Of a DNA stretch of 31,461 nt, positions 19,371 through 30,583 are shown in pieces; within the stretch, counting starts at the first letter, position 1; every line of letters starts with the position of its first letter. The position numbers and the translations under genes are program-made. Where the stretch lies: contig JAUCBJ010002679.1 in assembly GCA_032718475.1 (NCBI GenBank), positions 1 to 31,461 of the forward strand, read 5' to 3'. The stretch is from Nemertoderma westbladi (Eukaryota > Xenacoelomorpha > Nemertodermatida > Nemertodermatidae). Under the pieces are notes generated by a model. The model was not told the DNA's origin and did no database searches. It worked only from the letters and a program-made list of their open reading frames with translations.

Positions 19371-20827
19371 GTTTGGTTAAGTTGTGGAACTAATAGAATA
19401 TTCTGGTTAAGTTGTGTAACTAATGAAACAGTTTGGTTAAGTTGTGGATCTAATGGAATAGTTTGGTTAAGTTGTGGAACTAATAGAATATTCTGGTTAA
19501 GTTGTGTAACTAATGGAACAGTTTGGTTAAGTTGTGGATCTAATTTAATAGTTTGGTTAAGTTGTGGAACTAATACAATATTCTGGTTAAGTTGTGTAAC
19601 TAATGGAACAGTTTGGTTAAGTTGTGGATCTAATGGAATTGTTGGGTTAAGTTTTGGAACTAATGTAATAGTTTGGTTAAGTTGTGGAACTAATTGAATG
19701 GTTTGGCTAAGTTGTGGGTCTATGGAATAGTTGGGTTAAGTTGTGGAACTAATGGAATAGTCTGGTTAAGTTGTGGAACTAATGAAATAGTCTGGTTAAG
19801 TTGTGGAACTAATGGATCAGTTTGGTTAAGTTGTTGATCTAATGGAATAGTTGGGTTAGGTTGTGGAACTAGTGGAACAGTTTGGTTAAGTTGTGGAAAT
19901 AATGGAACAGTTTGGTTAAGTTGTGGAACTAATGGAACAGTTTGGTTAAGTTCTGGAACTAATAGAATAGTTTGGTTAAGTTGTAGAACTAATGGAATAG
20001 TTTGGTTAAGTTGTGGGACTAATGGAATTGTTTGGCTAAGTTGTGGAACTAATGGAACAGTTTGGTTATGTTGTGGAACTAATGAAACAGTTTGGTTCAG
20101 TTGTGGAACTAATATAATAGTTTGGTTAAGTTGTGGAACTAGTGGAACAGATTGGTTAAGTTGTGGAACTAATGAAACAGTTTGGTTAAGTTGTGGAACT
20201 AATGGAACAGTTTGGTTAAGTTCTGGAACTAATGGAATAGTTTGGTTAAGTTCTGGAACTAATGGAATAGTTTGGTTAAGTTGTGGAACTAATATAACAT
20301 TCTGGTTAAGTTGTGTAACTAATGGAATAGTTTGGTTACGTTGTGGATCTAATTGAATAGTTGTGTTAAGTTCTGGAACTAATGGAATAGTTTGGTTAAG
20401 TTGTGGAACTAATAGAATATTCTGGTTAAGTTGTGTAACTAATGAAACAGTTTGGTTAAGTTGTGGATCTAATGGAATAGTTTGGTTAAGTTGTGGAACT
20501 AATATAATAGTTTGGTTAAGTTGTGGAACTAATAGAATATTCTGGTTAAGTTGTGTAACTAATGGAACAGTTTGGTTAAGTTGTGGAACTTATAGAATAT
20601 ACTGGTTAAGTTGTGTAACTAGTGGAACCGTTTGGTTATGTTGTGGATCTAATGGAATAGTTTGGTTAAGTTGTGGATCTAATTGAATAGTTGTGTTAAG
20701 TTCTGGAACTAATGGAATAGTTTGGTTAAGTTGTGGAACTAATAGAATATTCTGGTTAAGTTGTGTAACTAATGGAACAGTTTGGTTAAGTTGTGGATCT
20801 AATGGAATAGTTTGGTTAAGTTGTGGA
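19371..20827 (+). repeat. Array segment duplicated at +2,427 bp (copy A)
   Basis: Aligned by eye with 21798-23254 at a constant offset of 2,427 bp. Landmarks such as GTGGGTCTATGG (19714 and 22141) and TTGTAGAACT (19981 and 22408) match. Only two substitutions were noticed: 19753/22180 and 20505/22932. Confidence 0.85.
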
Positions 20828-21797
20828 ACTAATAGAATATTCTGGTTAAGTTGTGGAACTAATGAAATAGTCTGGTTAAGTTGTGGAACTAATGGATCAG
20901 TTTGGTTAAGTTGTTGATCTAATGGAATAGTTGGGTTAGGTTGTGGAACTAGTGGAACAGTTTGGTTAAGTTGTGGAAATAATGGAACAGTTTGGTTAAG
21001 TTGTGGATCTAATTTAATAGTTTGGTTAAGTTGTGGAACTAATACAATATTCTGGTTAAGTTGTGTAACTAATGGAACAGTTTGGTTAAGTTGTGGAACT
21101 TATAGAATATACTGGTTAAGTTGTGTAACTAGTGGAACCGTTTGGTTATGTTGTGGATCTAATGGAATAGTTTGGTTAAGTTGTGGATCTAATTGAATAG
21201 TTGTGTGAAGTTCTGGAACTAATGGAATAGTTTGGTTAAGTTGTGGAACTAATAGAATATTCTGGTTAAGTTGTGTAACTAATGGAACAGTTTGGTTAAG
21301 TTGTGGATCTAATGGAATAGTTTGGTTAAGTTGTGGATCTAATGGAATAGTTTGGTTAAGTTGTGGAACTAATAGAATATTCTGGTTAAGTTGTGTAACT
21401 AATGGAACAGTTTGGTTAAGTTGTGGATCTAATTTAATAGTTTGGTTAAGTTGTGGAACTAATAGATTCTGGTTAAGTTGTGTAACTAATGGAACAGTTT
21501 GGTTAAGTTGTGGAACTAATGGAATAGTTTGGTTAAGTTGTGGAACTAATATAATATTCTGGTTAAGTTGTGTAACTAGTGGAATCGTTTGGTTAAGTTG
21601 TGGAACTAATGGAATTGTTTGGCTAAGTTGTGGAACTAATGGAACAGTTTGGTTATGCTGTGGAACTATTGAAACAGTTTGGTTCAGTTGTAGGAACTAA
21701 TATAATAGTTTGGTTAAGTTGTGGAACTAGTGGAACAGATTGGTTAAGTTGTGGAACTAATGAAACAGTTTGGTTAAGTTGTGGAACTAATGGAACA

Positions 21798-23254
21798 GTT
21801 TGGTTAAGTTGTGGAACTAATAGAATATTCTGGTTAAGTTGTGTAACTAATGAAACAGTTTGGTTAAGTTGTGGATCTAATGGAATAGTTTGGTTAAGTT
21901 GTGGAACTAATAGAATATTCTGGTTAAGTTGTGTAACTAATGGAACAGTTTGGTTAAGTTGTGGATCTAATTTAATAGTTTGGTTAAGTTGTGGAACTAA
22001 TACAATATTCTGGTTAAGTTGTGTAACTAATGGAACAGTTTGGTTAAGTTGTGGATCTAATGGAATTGTTGGGTTAAGTTTTGGAACTAATGTAATAGTT
22101 TGGTTAAGTTGTGGAACTAATTGAATGGTTTGGCTAAGTTGTGGGTCTATGGAATAGTTGGGTTAAGTTGTGGAACTAACGGAATAGTCTGGTTAAGTTG
22201 TGGAACTAATGAAATAGTCTGGTTAAGTTGTGGAACTAATGGATCAGTTTGGTTAAGTTGTTGATCTAATGGAATAGTTGGGTTAGGTTGTGGAACTAGT
22301 GGAACAGTTTGGTTAAGTTGTGGAAATAATGGAACAGTTTGGTTAAGTTGTGGAACTAATGGAACAGTTTGGTTAAGTTCTGGAACTAATAGAATAGTTT
22401 GGTTAAGTTGTAGAACTAATGGAATAGTTTGGTTAAGTTGTGGGACTAATGGAATTGTTTGGCTAAGTTGTGGAACTAATGGAACAGTTTGGTTATGTTG
22501 TGGAACTAATGAAACAGTTTGGTTCAGTTGTGGAACTAATATAATAGTTTGGTTAAGTTGTGGAACTAGTGGAACAGATTGGTTAAGTTGTGGAACTAAT
22601 GAAACAGTTTGGTTAAGTTGTGGAACTAATGGAACAGTTTGGTTAAGTTCTGGAACTAATGGAATAGTTTGGTTAAGTTCTGGAACTAATGGAATAGTTT
22701 GGTTAAGTTGTGGAACTAATATAACATTCTGGTTAAGTTGTGTAACTAATGGAATAGTTTGGTTACGTTGTGGATCTAATTGAATAGTTGTGTTAAGTTC
22801 TGGAACTAATGGAATAGTTTGGTTAAGTTGTGGAACTAATAGAATATTCTGGTTAAGTTGTGTAACTAATGAAACAGTTTGGTTAAGTTGTGGATCTAAT
22901 GGAATAGTTTGGTTAAGTTGTGGAACTAATAGAATAGTTTGGTTAAGTTGTGGAACTAATAGAATATTCTGGTTAAGTTGTGTAACTAATGGAACAGTTT
23001 GGTTAAGTTGTGGAACTTATAGAATATACTGGTTAAGTTGTGTAACTAGTGGAACCGTTTGGTTATGTTGTGGATCTAATGGAATAGTTTGGTTAAGTTG
23101 TGGATCTAATTGAATAGTTGTGTTAAGTTCTGGAACTAATGGAATAGTTTGGTTAAGTTGTGGAACTAATAGAATATTCTGGTTAAGTTGTGTAACTAAT
23201 GGAACAGTTTGGTTAAGTTGTGGATCTAATGGAATAGTTTGGTTAAGTTGTGGA
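21798..23254 (+). repeat. Array segment duplicated at +2,427 bp (copy B)
   Basis: Counterpart of 19371-20827. Both edges are sharp: neighbouring units outside these limits carry different variants. Confidence 0.85.
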
Positions 23255-24706
23255 TCTAATGGAATAGTTTGGTTAAGTTGTGGAACTAATAGAATATTCT
23301 GGTTAAGTTGTGTAACTAATGGAACAGTTTGGTTAAGTTGTGGATCTAATTTAATAGTTTGGTTAAGTTGTGGAACTAATAGATTCTGGTTAAGTTGTGT
23401 AACTAATGGAACAGTTTGGTTAAGTTGTGGAACTAATGGAATAGTTTGGTTAAGTTGTGGAACTAATAGAATATTCTGGTTAAGTTGTGTAACTAGTGGA
23501 ATCGTTTGGTTAAGTTGTGGAACTAATTTAATAGTTTGGTTAAGTTGTGGAACTAATGGAACAGTTTGGTTAAGTTGTGGAACTAATGGAACAGTTTGGT
23601 TATGTTGTGGAACTAATGAAACAGTTTGGTTCAGTTGTGGAACTAATATAATAGTTTGGTTAAGTTGTGGAACTAGTGGAACAGATTGGTTAAGTTGTGG
23701 AACTAATGAAACAGTTTGGTTAAGTTGTGGAACTAATGGAACAGTTTGGTTAAGTTGTGGAACTAATAGAATATTCTGGTTAAGTTGTGTAACTAATGAA
23801 ACAGTTTGGTTAAGTTGTGGATCTAATGGAATAGTTTGGTTAAGTTGTGGAACTAATATAATATTCTGGTTAAGTCGTGTAACTAATGGAACAGTTTGGT
23901 TAAGTTGTGGATCTAATTGAATAGTTTGGTTAAGTTGTGGAACTAATAGAATAGTTTGGTTAAGTTGTGGAACTAATAGAATATTCTGGTTAAGTTGTGT
24001 AACTAATGGAACAGTTTGGTTAAGTTGTGGAACTTATAGAATATACTGGTTAAGTTGTGTAACTAGTGGAACCGTTTGGTTATGTTGTGGATCTAATGGA
24101 ATAGTTTGGTTAAGTTGTGGATCTAATTGAATAGTTGTGTTAAGTTCTGGAACTAATGGAATAGTTTGGTTAAGTTGTGGAACTAATAGAATATTCTGGT
24201 TAAGTTGTGTAACTAATGAAACAGTTTGGTTAAGTTGTGGATCTAATGGAATAGTTTGGTTAAGTTGTGGAACTAATATAATATTCTGGTTAAGTCGTGT
24301 AACTAATGGAACAGTTTGGTTAAGTTGTGGATCTAATTGAATAGTTTGGTTAAGTTGTGGAACTAATAGAATAGTTTGGTTAAGTTGTGGAACTAATAGA
24401 ATATTCTGGTTAAGTTGTGTAACTAATGGAACAGTTTGGTTAAGTTGTGGAACTTATAGAATATACTGGTTAAGTTGTGTAACTAGTGGAACCGTTTGGT
24501 TATGTTGTGGATCTAATGGAATAGTTTGGTTAAGTTGTGGATCTAATTGAATAGTTGTGTTAAGTTCTGGAACTAATGGAATAGTTTGGTTAAGTTGTGG
24601 AACTAATAGAATATTCTGGTTAAGTTGTGTAACTAATGGAACAGTTTGGTTATGTTGTGGATCTAATGGAATAGTTTGGTTAAGTTGTGGATCTAATTGA
24701 ATAGTT

Positions 24707-25426
24707 GTGTTAAGTTCTGGAACTAATGGAATAGTTTGGTTAAGTTGTGGAACTAATAGAATATTCTGGTTAAGTTGTGTAACTAATGGAACAGTTTGGT
24801 TAAGTTGTGGAACTTATAGAATATACTGGTTAAGTTGTGTAACTAGTGGAACCGTTTGGTTATGTTGTGGATCTAATGGAATAGTTTGGTTAAGTTGTGG
24901 ATCTAATTGAATAGTTGTGTTAAGTTCTGGAACTAATGGAATAGTTTGGTTAAGTTGTGGAACTAATAGAATATTCTGGTTAAGTTGTGTAACTAATGGA
25001 ACAGTTTGGTTAAGTTGTGGAACTTATAGAATATACTGGTTAAGTTGTGTAACTAGTGGAACCGTTTGGTTATGTTGTGGATCTAATGGAATAGTTTGGT
25101 TACGTTGTGGATCTAATTGAATAGTTGTGTTAAGTTCTGGAACTAATGGAATAGTTTGGTTAAGTTGTGGAACTAATAGAATATTCTGGTTAAGTTGTGT
25201 AACTAATGGAACAGTTTGGTTAAGTTGTGGATCTAATTTAATATTTTGGTTAAGTTGTGGAACTTATACAATATTCTGGTTAAGTTGTGTAACTAATGGA
25301 ACAGTTTGGTTAAGTTGTGGAACTTATAGAATATACTGGTTAAGTTGTGTAACTAGTGGAACCGTTTGGTTATGTTGTGGATCTAATGGAATAGTTTGGT
25401 TAAGTTGTGGATCTAATTGAATAGTT
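24707..25426 (+). repeat. 210-bp higher-order repeat (seven units)
   Basis: Blocks starting at 24707 and 24917 are almost identical 210-bp sets of seven units. A third, starting at 25127, is 300 bp and differs by about three extra units. Each block starts with the variant GTGTTAAGTTCTGG, which also opens blocks at 17577, 17997, 19344, 20363, 20693, 22790, 23120, 24137, 26865, 27315, 27645 and 28392. Confidence 0.8.
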
Positions 25427-28400
25427 GTGTTAAGTTCTGGAACTAATGGAATAGTTTGGTTAAGTTGTGGAACTAACTAATAGACTATTCTGGTTAAGTT
25501 GTGTAACTAATGGAACAGTTTGGTTAAGTTGTGGATCTAATGGAATAGTTTGGTTAAGTTGTGGATCTAATGGAATAGTTTGGTTAAGTTGTGGAACTAA
25601 TAGAATATTCTGGTTAAGTTGTGTAACTAATGGAACAGTTTGGTTAAGTTGTGGATCTAATTTAATAGTTTGGTTAAGTTGTGGAACTAATAGATTCTGG
25701 TTAAGTTGTGTAACTAATGGAACAGTTTGGTTAAGTTGTGGAACTAATGGAATAGTTTGGTTAAGTTGTGGAACTAATAGAATATTCTGGTTAAGTTGTG
25801 TAACTAGTGGAATCGTTTGGTTAAATTGTGGAACTAATGGAATTGTTTGGCTAAGTTGTGGAACTAATGGAACAGTTTGGTTATGTTGTTGAACTAATGA
25901 AACAGTTTGGTTCAGTTGTGGAACTTATAGAATATACTGGTTAAGTTGTGTAACTAGTGGAATCGTTTGGTTAAGTTGTGGAACTAGTGGAACAGATTGG
26001 TTAAGTTGTGGAACTAATGAAACAGTTTGGTTAAGTTGTGGAACTAATGGAACAGTTTGGTTAAGTTCTGGAACTAATGGAATAGTTTGGTTAAGTTCTG
26101 GAACTAATGGAATCGTTTGGTTAAGTTGTGGAACTAATATAATATTCTGGTTAAGTTGTGTAACTAATGGAACAGTTTGGTTAAGTTGTGGATCTAATGG
26201 AATAGTTTGGTTAAGTTGTGGATCTAATGGAATAGTTTGGTTAAGTTGTGGAACTAATAGAATATTCTGGTTAAGTTGTGTAACTAATGGAACAGTTTGG
26301 TTAAGTTGTGGATCTAATTTAATAGTTTGGTTAAGTTGTGGAACTAATAGATTCTGGTTAAGTTGTGTAACTAATGGAACAGTTTGGTTAAGTTGTGGAA
26401 CTAATGGAATAGTTTGGTTAAGTTGTGGAACTAATAGAATATTCTGGTTAAGTTGTGTAACTAGTGGAATCGTTTGGTTAAGTTGTGGAACTAATGGAAT
26501 TGTTTGGCTAAGTTGTGGAACTAATGGAACAGTTTGGTTATGTTGTTGAACTAATGAAACAGTTTGGTTCAGTTGTGGAACTAATATAATAGTTTGGTTA
26601 AGTTGTGGAACTAGTGGAACAGATTGGTTAAGTTGTGGAACTAATGAAACAGTTTGGTTAAGTTGTGGAACTAATGGAACAGTTTGGTTAAGTTCTGGAA
26701 CTAATGGAATAGTTTGGTTAAGTTCTGGAACTAATGGAATAGTTTGGTTAAGTTGTGGAACTTATAAAATATACTGGTTAAGTTGTGTAACTAGTGGAAC
26801 CGTTTGGTTATGTTGTGGATCTAATGGAATAGTTTGGTTACGTTGTGGATCTAATTGAATAGTTGTGTTAAGTTCTGGAACTAATGGAATAGTTTGGTTA
26901 AGTTGTGGAACTAATAGAATATTCTGGTTAAGTTGTGTAACTAATGAAACAGTTTGGTTAAGTTGTGGATCTAATGGAATAGTTTGGTTAAGTTGTGGAA
27001 CTAATAGAATATTCTGGTTAAGTTGTGTAACTAATGGAACAGTTTGGTTAAGTTGTGGATCTAATTTAATAGTTTGGTTAAGTTGTGGAACTAATACAAT
27101 ATTCTGGTTAAGTTGTGTAACTAATGGAACAGTTTGGTTAAGTTATGGATCTAATGGAATTGTTGGGTTAAGTTTTGGAACTAATGTAATAGTTTGGTTA
27201 AGTTGTGGAACTTATAGAATATACTGGTTAAGTTGTGTAACTAGTGGAACCGTTTGGTTATGTTGTGGATCTAATGGAATAGTTTGGTTAAGTTGTGGAT
27301 CTAATTGAATAGTTGTGTTAAGTTCTGGAACTAATGGAATAGTTTGGTTAAGTTGTGGAACTAATAGAATATTCTGGTTAAGTTGTGTAACTAATGGAAC
27401 AGTTTGGTTAAGTTGTGGATCTAATGGAATAGTTTGGTTAAGTTGTGGAACTAATAGAATATTCTGGTTAAGTTGTGTAACTAATGGAACAGTTTGGTTA
27501 AGTTGTGGATCTAATTTAATAGTTTGGTTAAGTTGTGGAACTTATAGAATATACTGGTTAAGTTGTGTAACTAGTGGAACCGTTTGGTTATGTTGTGGAT
27601 CTAATGGAATAGTTTGGTTAAGTTGTTGATCTAATTGAATAGTTGTGTTAAGTTCTGGAACTAATGTAATAGTTTGGTTAAGTTGTGGAACTAATAGAAT
27701 ATTCTGGTTAAGTTGTGTAACTAATGGAACAGTTTGGTTAAGTTGTGGATCTAATGGAATAGTTTGGTTAAGTTGTGGATCTAATGGAATAGTTTGGTTA
27801 AGTTGTGGAACTAATAGAATATTCTGGTTAAGTTGTGTAACTAATGGAACAGTTTGGTTAAGTTGTGGATCTAATTTAATAGTTTGGTTAAGTTGTGGAA
27901 CTAATAGATTCTGGTTAAGTTGTGTAACTAATGGAACAGTTTGGTTAAGTTGTGGAACTAATGGAATAGTTTGGTTAAGTTGTGGAACTAATAGAATATT
28001 CTGGTTAAGTTGTGTAACTAGTGGAATCGTTTGGTTAAGTTGTGGAACTAATGGAATTGTTTGGCTAAGTTGTGGAACTAATGGAGCAGTTTGGTTATGC
28101 TGTGGAACTAATGAAACAGTTTGGTTCAGTTGTGGAACTAATATAATAGTTTGGTTAAGTTGTGGAACTAGTGGAACAGATTGGTTAAGTTGTGGAACTA
28201 ATGAAACAGTTTGGTTAAGTTGTGGAACTAATGGAACAGTTTGGTTAAGTTCTGGAACTAATGGAATAGTTTGGTTAAGTTCTGGAACTAATGGAATAGT
28301 TTGGTTAAGTTGTGGAACTAATATAATATTCTGGTTAAGTTGTGTAACTAATGGAATAGTTTGGTTACGTTGTGGATCTAATTGAATAGTTGTGTTAAGT

Positions 28401-29162
28401 TCTGGAACTAATGGAATAGTTTGGTTAAGTTGTGGAACTAATAGAATATTCTGGTTAAGTTGTGTAACTAATGGAACAGTTTGGTTAAGTTGTGGATCTA
28501 ATGGAATAGTTTGGTTAAGTTGTGGAACTAATAGAATATTCTGGTTAAGTTGTGTAACTAATGCAACAGTTTGGTTAAGTTGTGGATCTAATTTAATAGT
28601 TTGGTTAAGTTGTGGAACTAATAGATTCTGGTTAAGTTGTGTAACTAATGGAACAGTTTGGTTAAGTTGTGGAACTAATGGAATAGTTTGGTTAAGTTGT
28701 GGAACTAATAGAATATTCTGGTTAAGTTGTGTAACTAGTGGAATCGTTTGGTTAAGTTGTGGAACTATTGAAACAGTTTGTTTCAGGTGTGGAACTAATA
28801 GACTAGTTTGGTTAAGTTATAGAACTAATGGATTCGTTTGGTTAAGTTGTTGATCTAATGGAATAGTTGGGTTAGGTTGTGGAACTAGTGGAACAGTTTG
28901 GTTAAGTTGTGGAAATAATGGAACAGTTTGGTTAAGTTGTGGAACTAATAGACTAGTGTGGTTAAGTTGTGGAACTAATGGAATGGTTTGGTTAAGTTAT
29001 AGAACTAATGGATTCGTTTGGCTAAGTTGTGGAAGTAATGGAACAGTTTGGTTAAATTGTGGAACTAATGAAACAGTTTGGTTCAGTTGTGGAACTAATA
29101 GAATACTTTGGTTAAGTTGTGGAACTAGTGGAACAGTTTGGTTAAGTTGTGGAACTAATGGA

Positions 29163-30140
29163 ACAGTTGGTTTAGTTGTGAACCTAATGGAACAGTTATG
29201 TTAATTTGTAGAACTAGTGGAATAGTTATGTTAAGTTGCGGATCTAGTGGAATAGTTGGGTTAAGTTCTGGAACTAGTGGAACAGTTTGGTTAAGTTGTG
29301 GAACTAATGGGACAGTTTGGTTCAGTTGTGGAACTAATGGAACAGTTTGGCTAAGTTGTGGAACTAATGGAATAGTTTGGTTAAGTTGTGTAACTAATGG
29401 AACAGTTTGGTTAAGTTGTGGATCTAGTGGAATAGTTGGGTTAAGTTGTGTAACTAATGGAATAGTTTGGTTAAGTTGTGGAACTAATAGAACAGTTTGG
29501 TTAAGTTGTGGAACTAATGGAACAGTTGGTTTAGTTGTGAACCTAATGGAACAGTTATGTTAATTTGTAGAACTAGTGGAATAGTTATGTTAAGTTGCGG
29601 ATCTAGTGGAATAGTTGGGTTAAGTTCTGGAACTAGTGGAACAGTTTGGTTAAGTTGTGGAACTAATGGAACAGTTGGTTTAGTTGTGAACCTAATGGAA
29701 CAGTTATGTTAATTTGTAGAACTAGTGGAATAGTTATGTTAAGTTGCGGATCTAGTGGAATAGTTGGGTTAAGTTCTGGAACTAGTGGAACAGTTTGGTT
29801 AAGTTGTGGAACTAATGGGACAGTTTGGTTCAGTTGTGGAACTAATGGAACAGTTTGGCTAAGTTGTGTAACTAATGGAACAGTTTGGTTAAGTTGTGGA
29901 TCTAGTGGAATAGTTGGGTTAAGTTGTGTAACTAATGCAACAGTTTGGTTAAGTTGTGGATCTAGTGGAATAGTTTGGTTAAGTTGTGTAACTAATGGAA
30001 CAGTTTGGTTAAGTTGTGGATCTAGTGGAATAGTTGGGTTAAGTTGTGTAACTAATGCAACAGTTTGGTTAAGTTGTGGATCTAGTGGAATAGTTGGGTT
30101 AAGTTGTGTAACTAATGGAACAGTTTGGTTAAGTTGTGGT
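29163..30140 (+). repeat. Distal subfamily of the 30-bp array
   Basis: Units near the far end differ from the main array, with TTGCGGATCTAGTGG and ACAGTTGGTTTAGTTGTGAA variants. A block containing the latter is repeated at 29163, 29522 and 29671 (offsets 359 and 149). The array stops abruptly at GGTTAAGTTGTGG|TTTAGTAC. Confidence 0.85.
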
Positions 30141-30509
30141 TTAGTACTAAAGTACGCATGTGGCGTGTCGTTCAAGACGACAATTTGATTTCGTTCTTGT
30201 TTGTGATATTAATGGCCTATTTGTTAAGCACATTGATGGAAGTCCACCAGTGAGATGGTGTTAAAAATATCCAAAATAAAAACATGTAGATCCACCACAG
30301 GATACCTTACTTATCTGGACTTCGTCTCTCTTAAAAAATGTTTGGTGTTGTAATGATAAAATGCTACTTACTTGTCCTTCACATATCATTAGATTAAGTC
30401 GGCATTTTTAAGGTTATAACGAAACTGCCTCTTTATTGGGGTAGGTAGTTGTTGTAGGAAAAGGGAGGCACTCAAAAATAATATAATTTTTTTTTGTTCT
30501 GGTGATTTA
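30141..30509. other. Unique sequence after the array, no gene seen
   Basis: Non-repetitive AT-rich sequence with no convincing ORF. It is the first point where the pre-array 3' flank of the G-beta gene might be found. Confidence 0.5.
30275..30280 (+). promoter_or_regulatory. First AATAAA downstream of the array
   Basis: AATAAA within CCAAAATAAAAAC. I found no AATAAA or ATTAAA within the array, so this is the first canonical signal after the G-beta stop codon, 14.0 kb away. Whether it serves that gene is unknown. Confidence 0.35.
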
Positions 30510-30583
30510 TCTCAGGTAGATCACTCGGTAAAGCGCCTCGCTTAAGGTGTGAAAGTACTGGGTTCGATCCAGGATCAAGTCTT
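30510..30583 (+). repeat. tRNA-like sequence (SINE head or tRNA pseudogene)
   Basis: Box A-like TAGATCACTCGGTA (30517-30530) and box B-like GGTTCGATCCAG (from 30561) are 44 nt apart, as in tRNA genes. An arm CGCCT..AGGTG can pair. The acceptor arms do not match and the D stem is mismatched, so a functional tRNA is unlikely. A T-rich stretch follows. Confidence 0.45.

Larger units (their letters stand above)
16256..30140 (+). repeat. 30-bp minisatellite of about 460 copies derived from the G-beta 3' coding end
   Basis: The consensus unit on the plus strand is TAATGGAACAGTTTGGTTAA followed by GTTGTGGAAC. It continues without a break from the last 30 nt of the G-beta gene (16226-16255), differing there at only four positions. 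In the gene's frame each unit reads approximately N-S-L-V-K-L-W-N-stop. Variants include GGATCTAAT, GTGTAACTAAT, AGAATATTCTGG and TTATAGAATATACTGG. Rare units are shortened: 27 plus 29 bp near 16470, and 27 bp at 21463, 23382, 25691, 26347, 27902 and 28622. A 4-bp insertion occurs near 25476. The strand is strongly skewed (9 G to 2 C per unit). Because 30 is divisible by three, one frame on each strand stays open for long stretches, but most such ORFs begin at GTG or TTG and I do not regard them as genes. Confidence 0.97.

Noticed and set aside
16256-30140. CRISPR array or bacterial repeat locus
   Set aside because: Repeats are contiguous without spacers, and the surrounding genes are animal genes.
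16481-30188. Many ORFs of 64-266 codons in the array, coding a VWLSCGTNG-type decapeptide repeat, and a 170-codon minus-strand ORF at 29663-30175
   Set aside because: The 30-bp period is a multiple of three, so open frames persist by construction. Most of the plus-strand ORFs start at GTG or TTG rather than ATG, they end at frame-shifting units, and all are explained by repetition of the G-beta 3' end.
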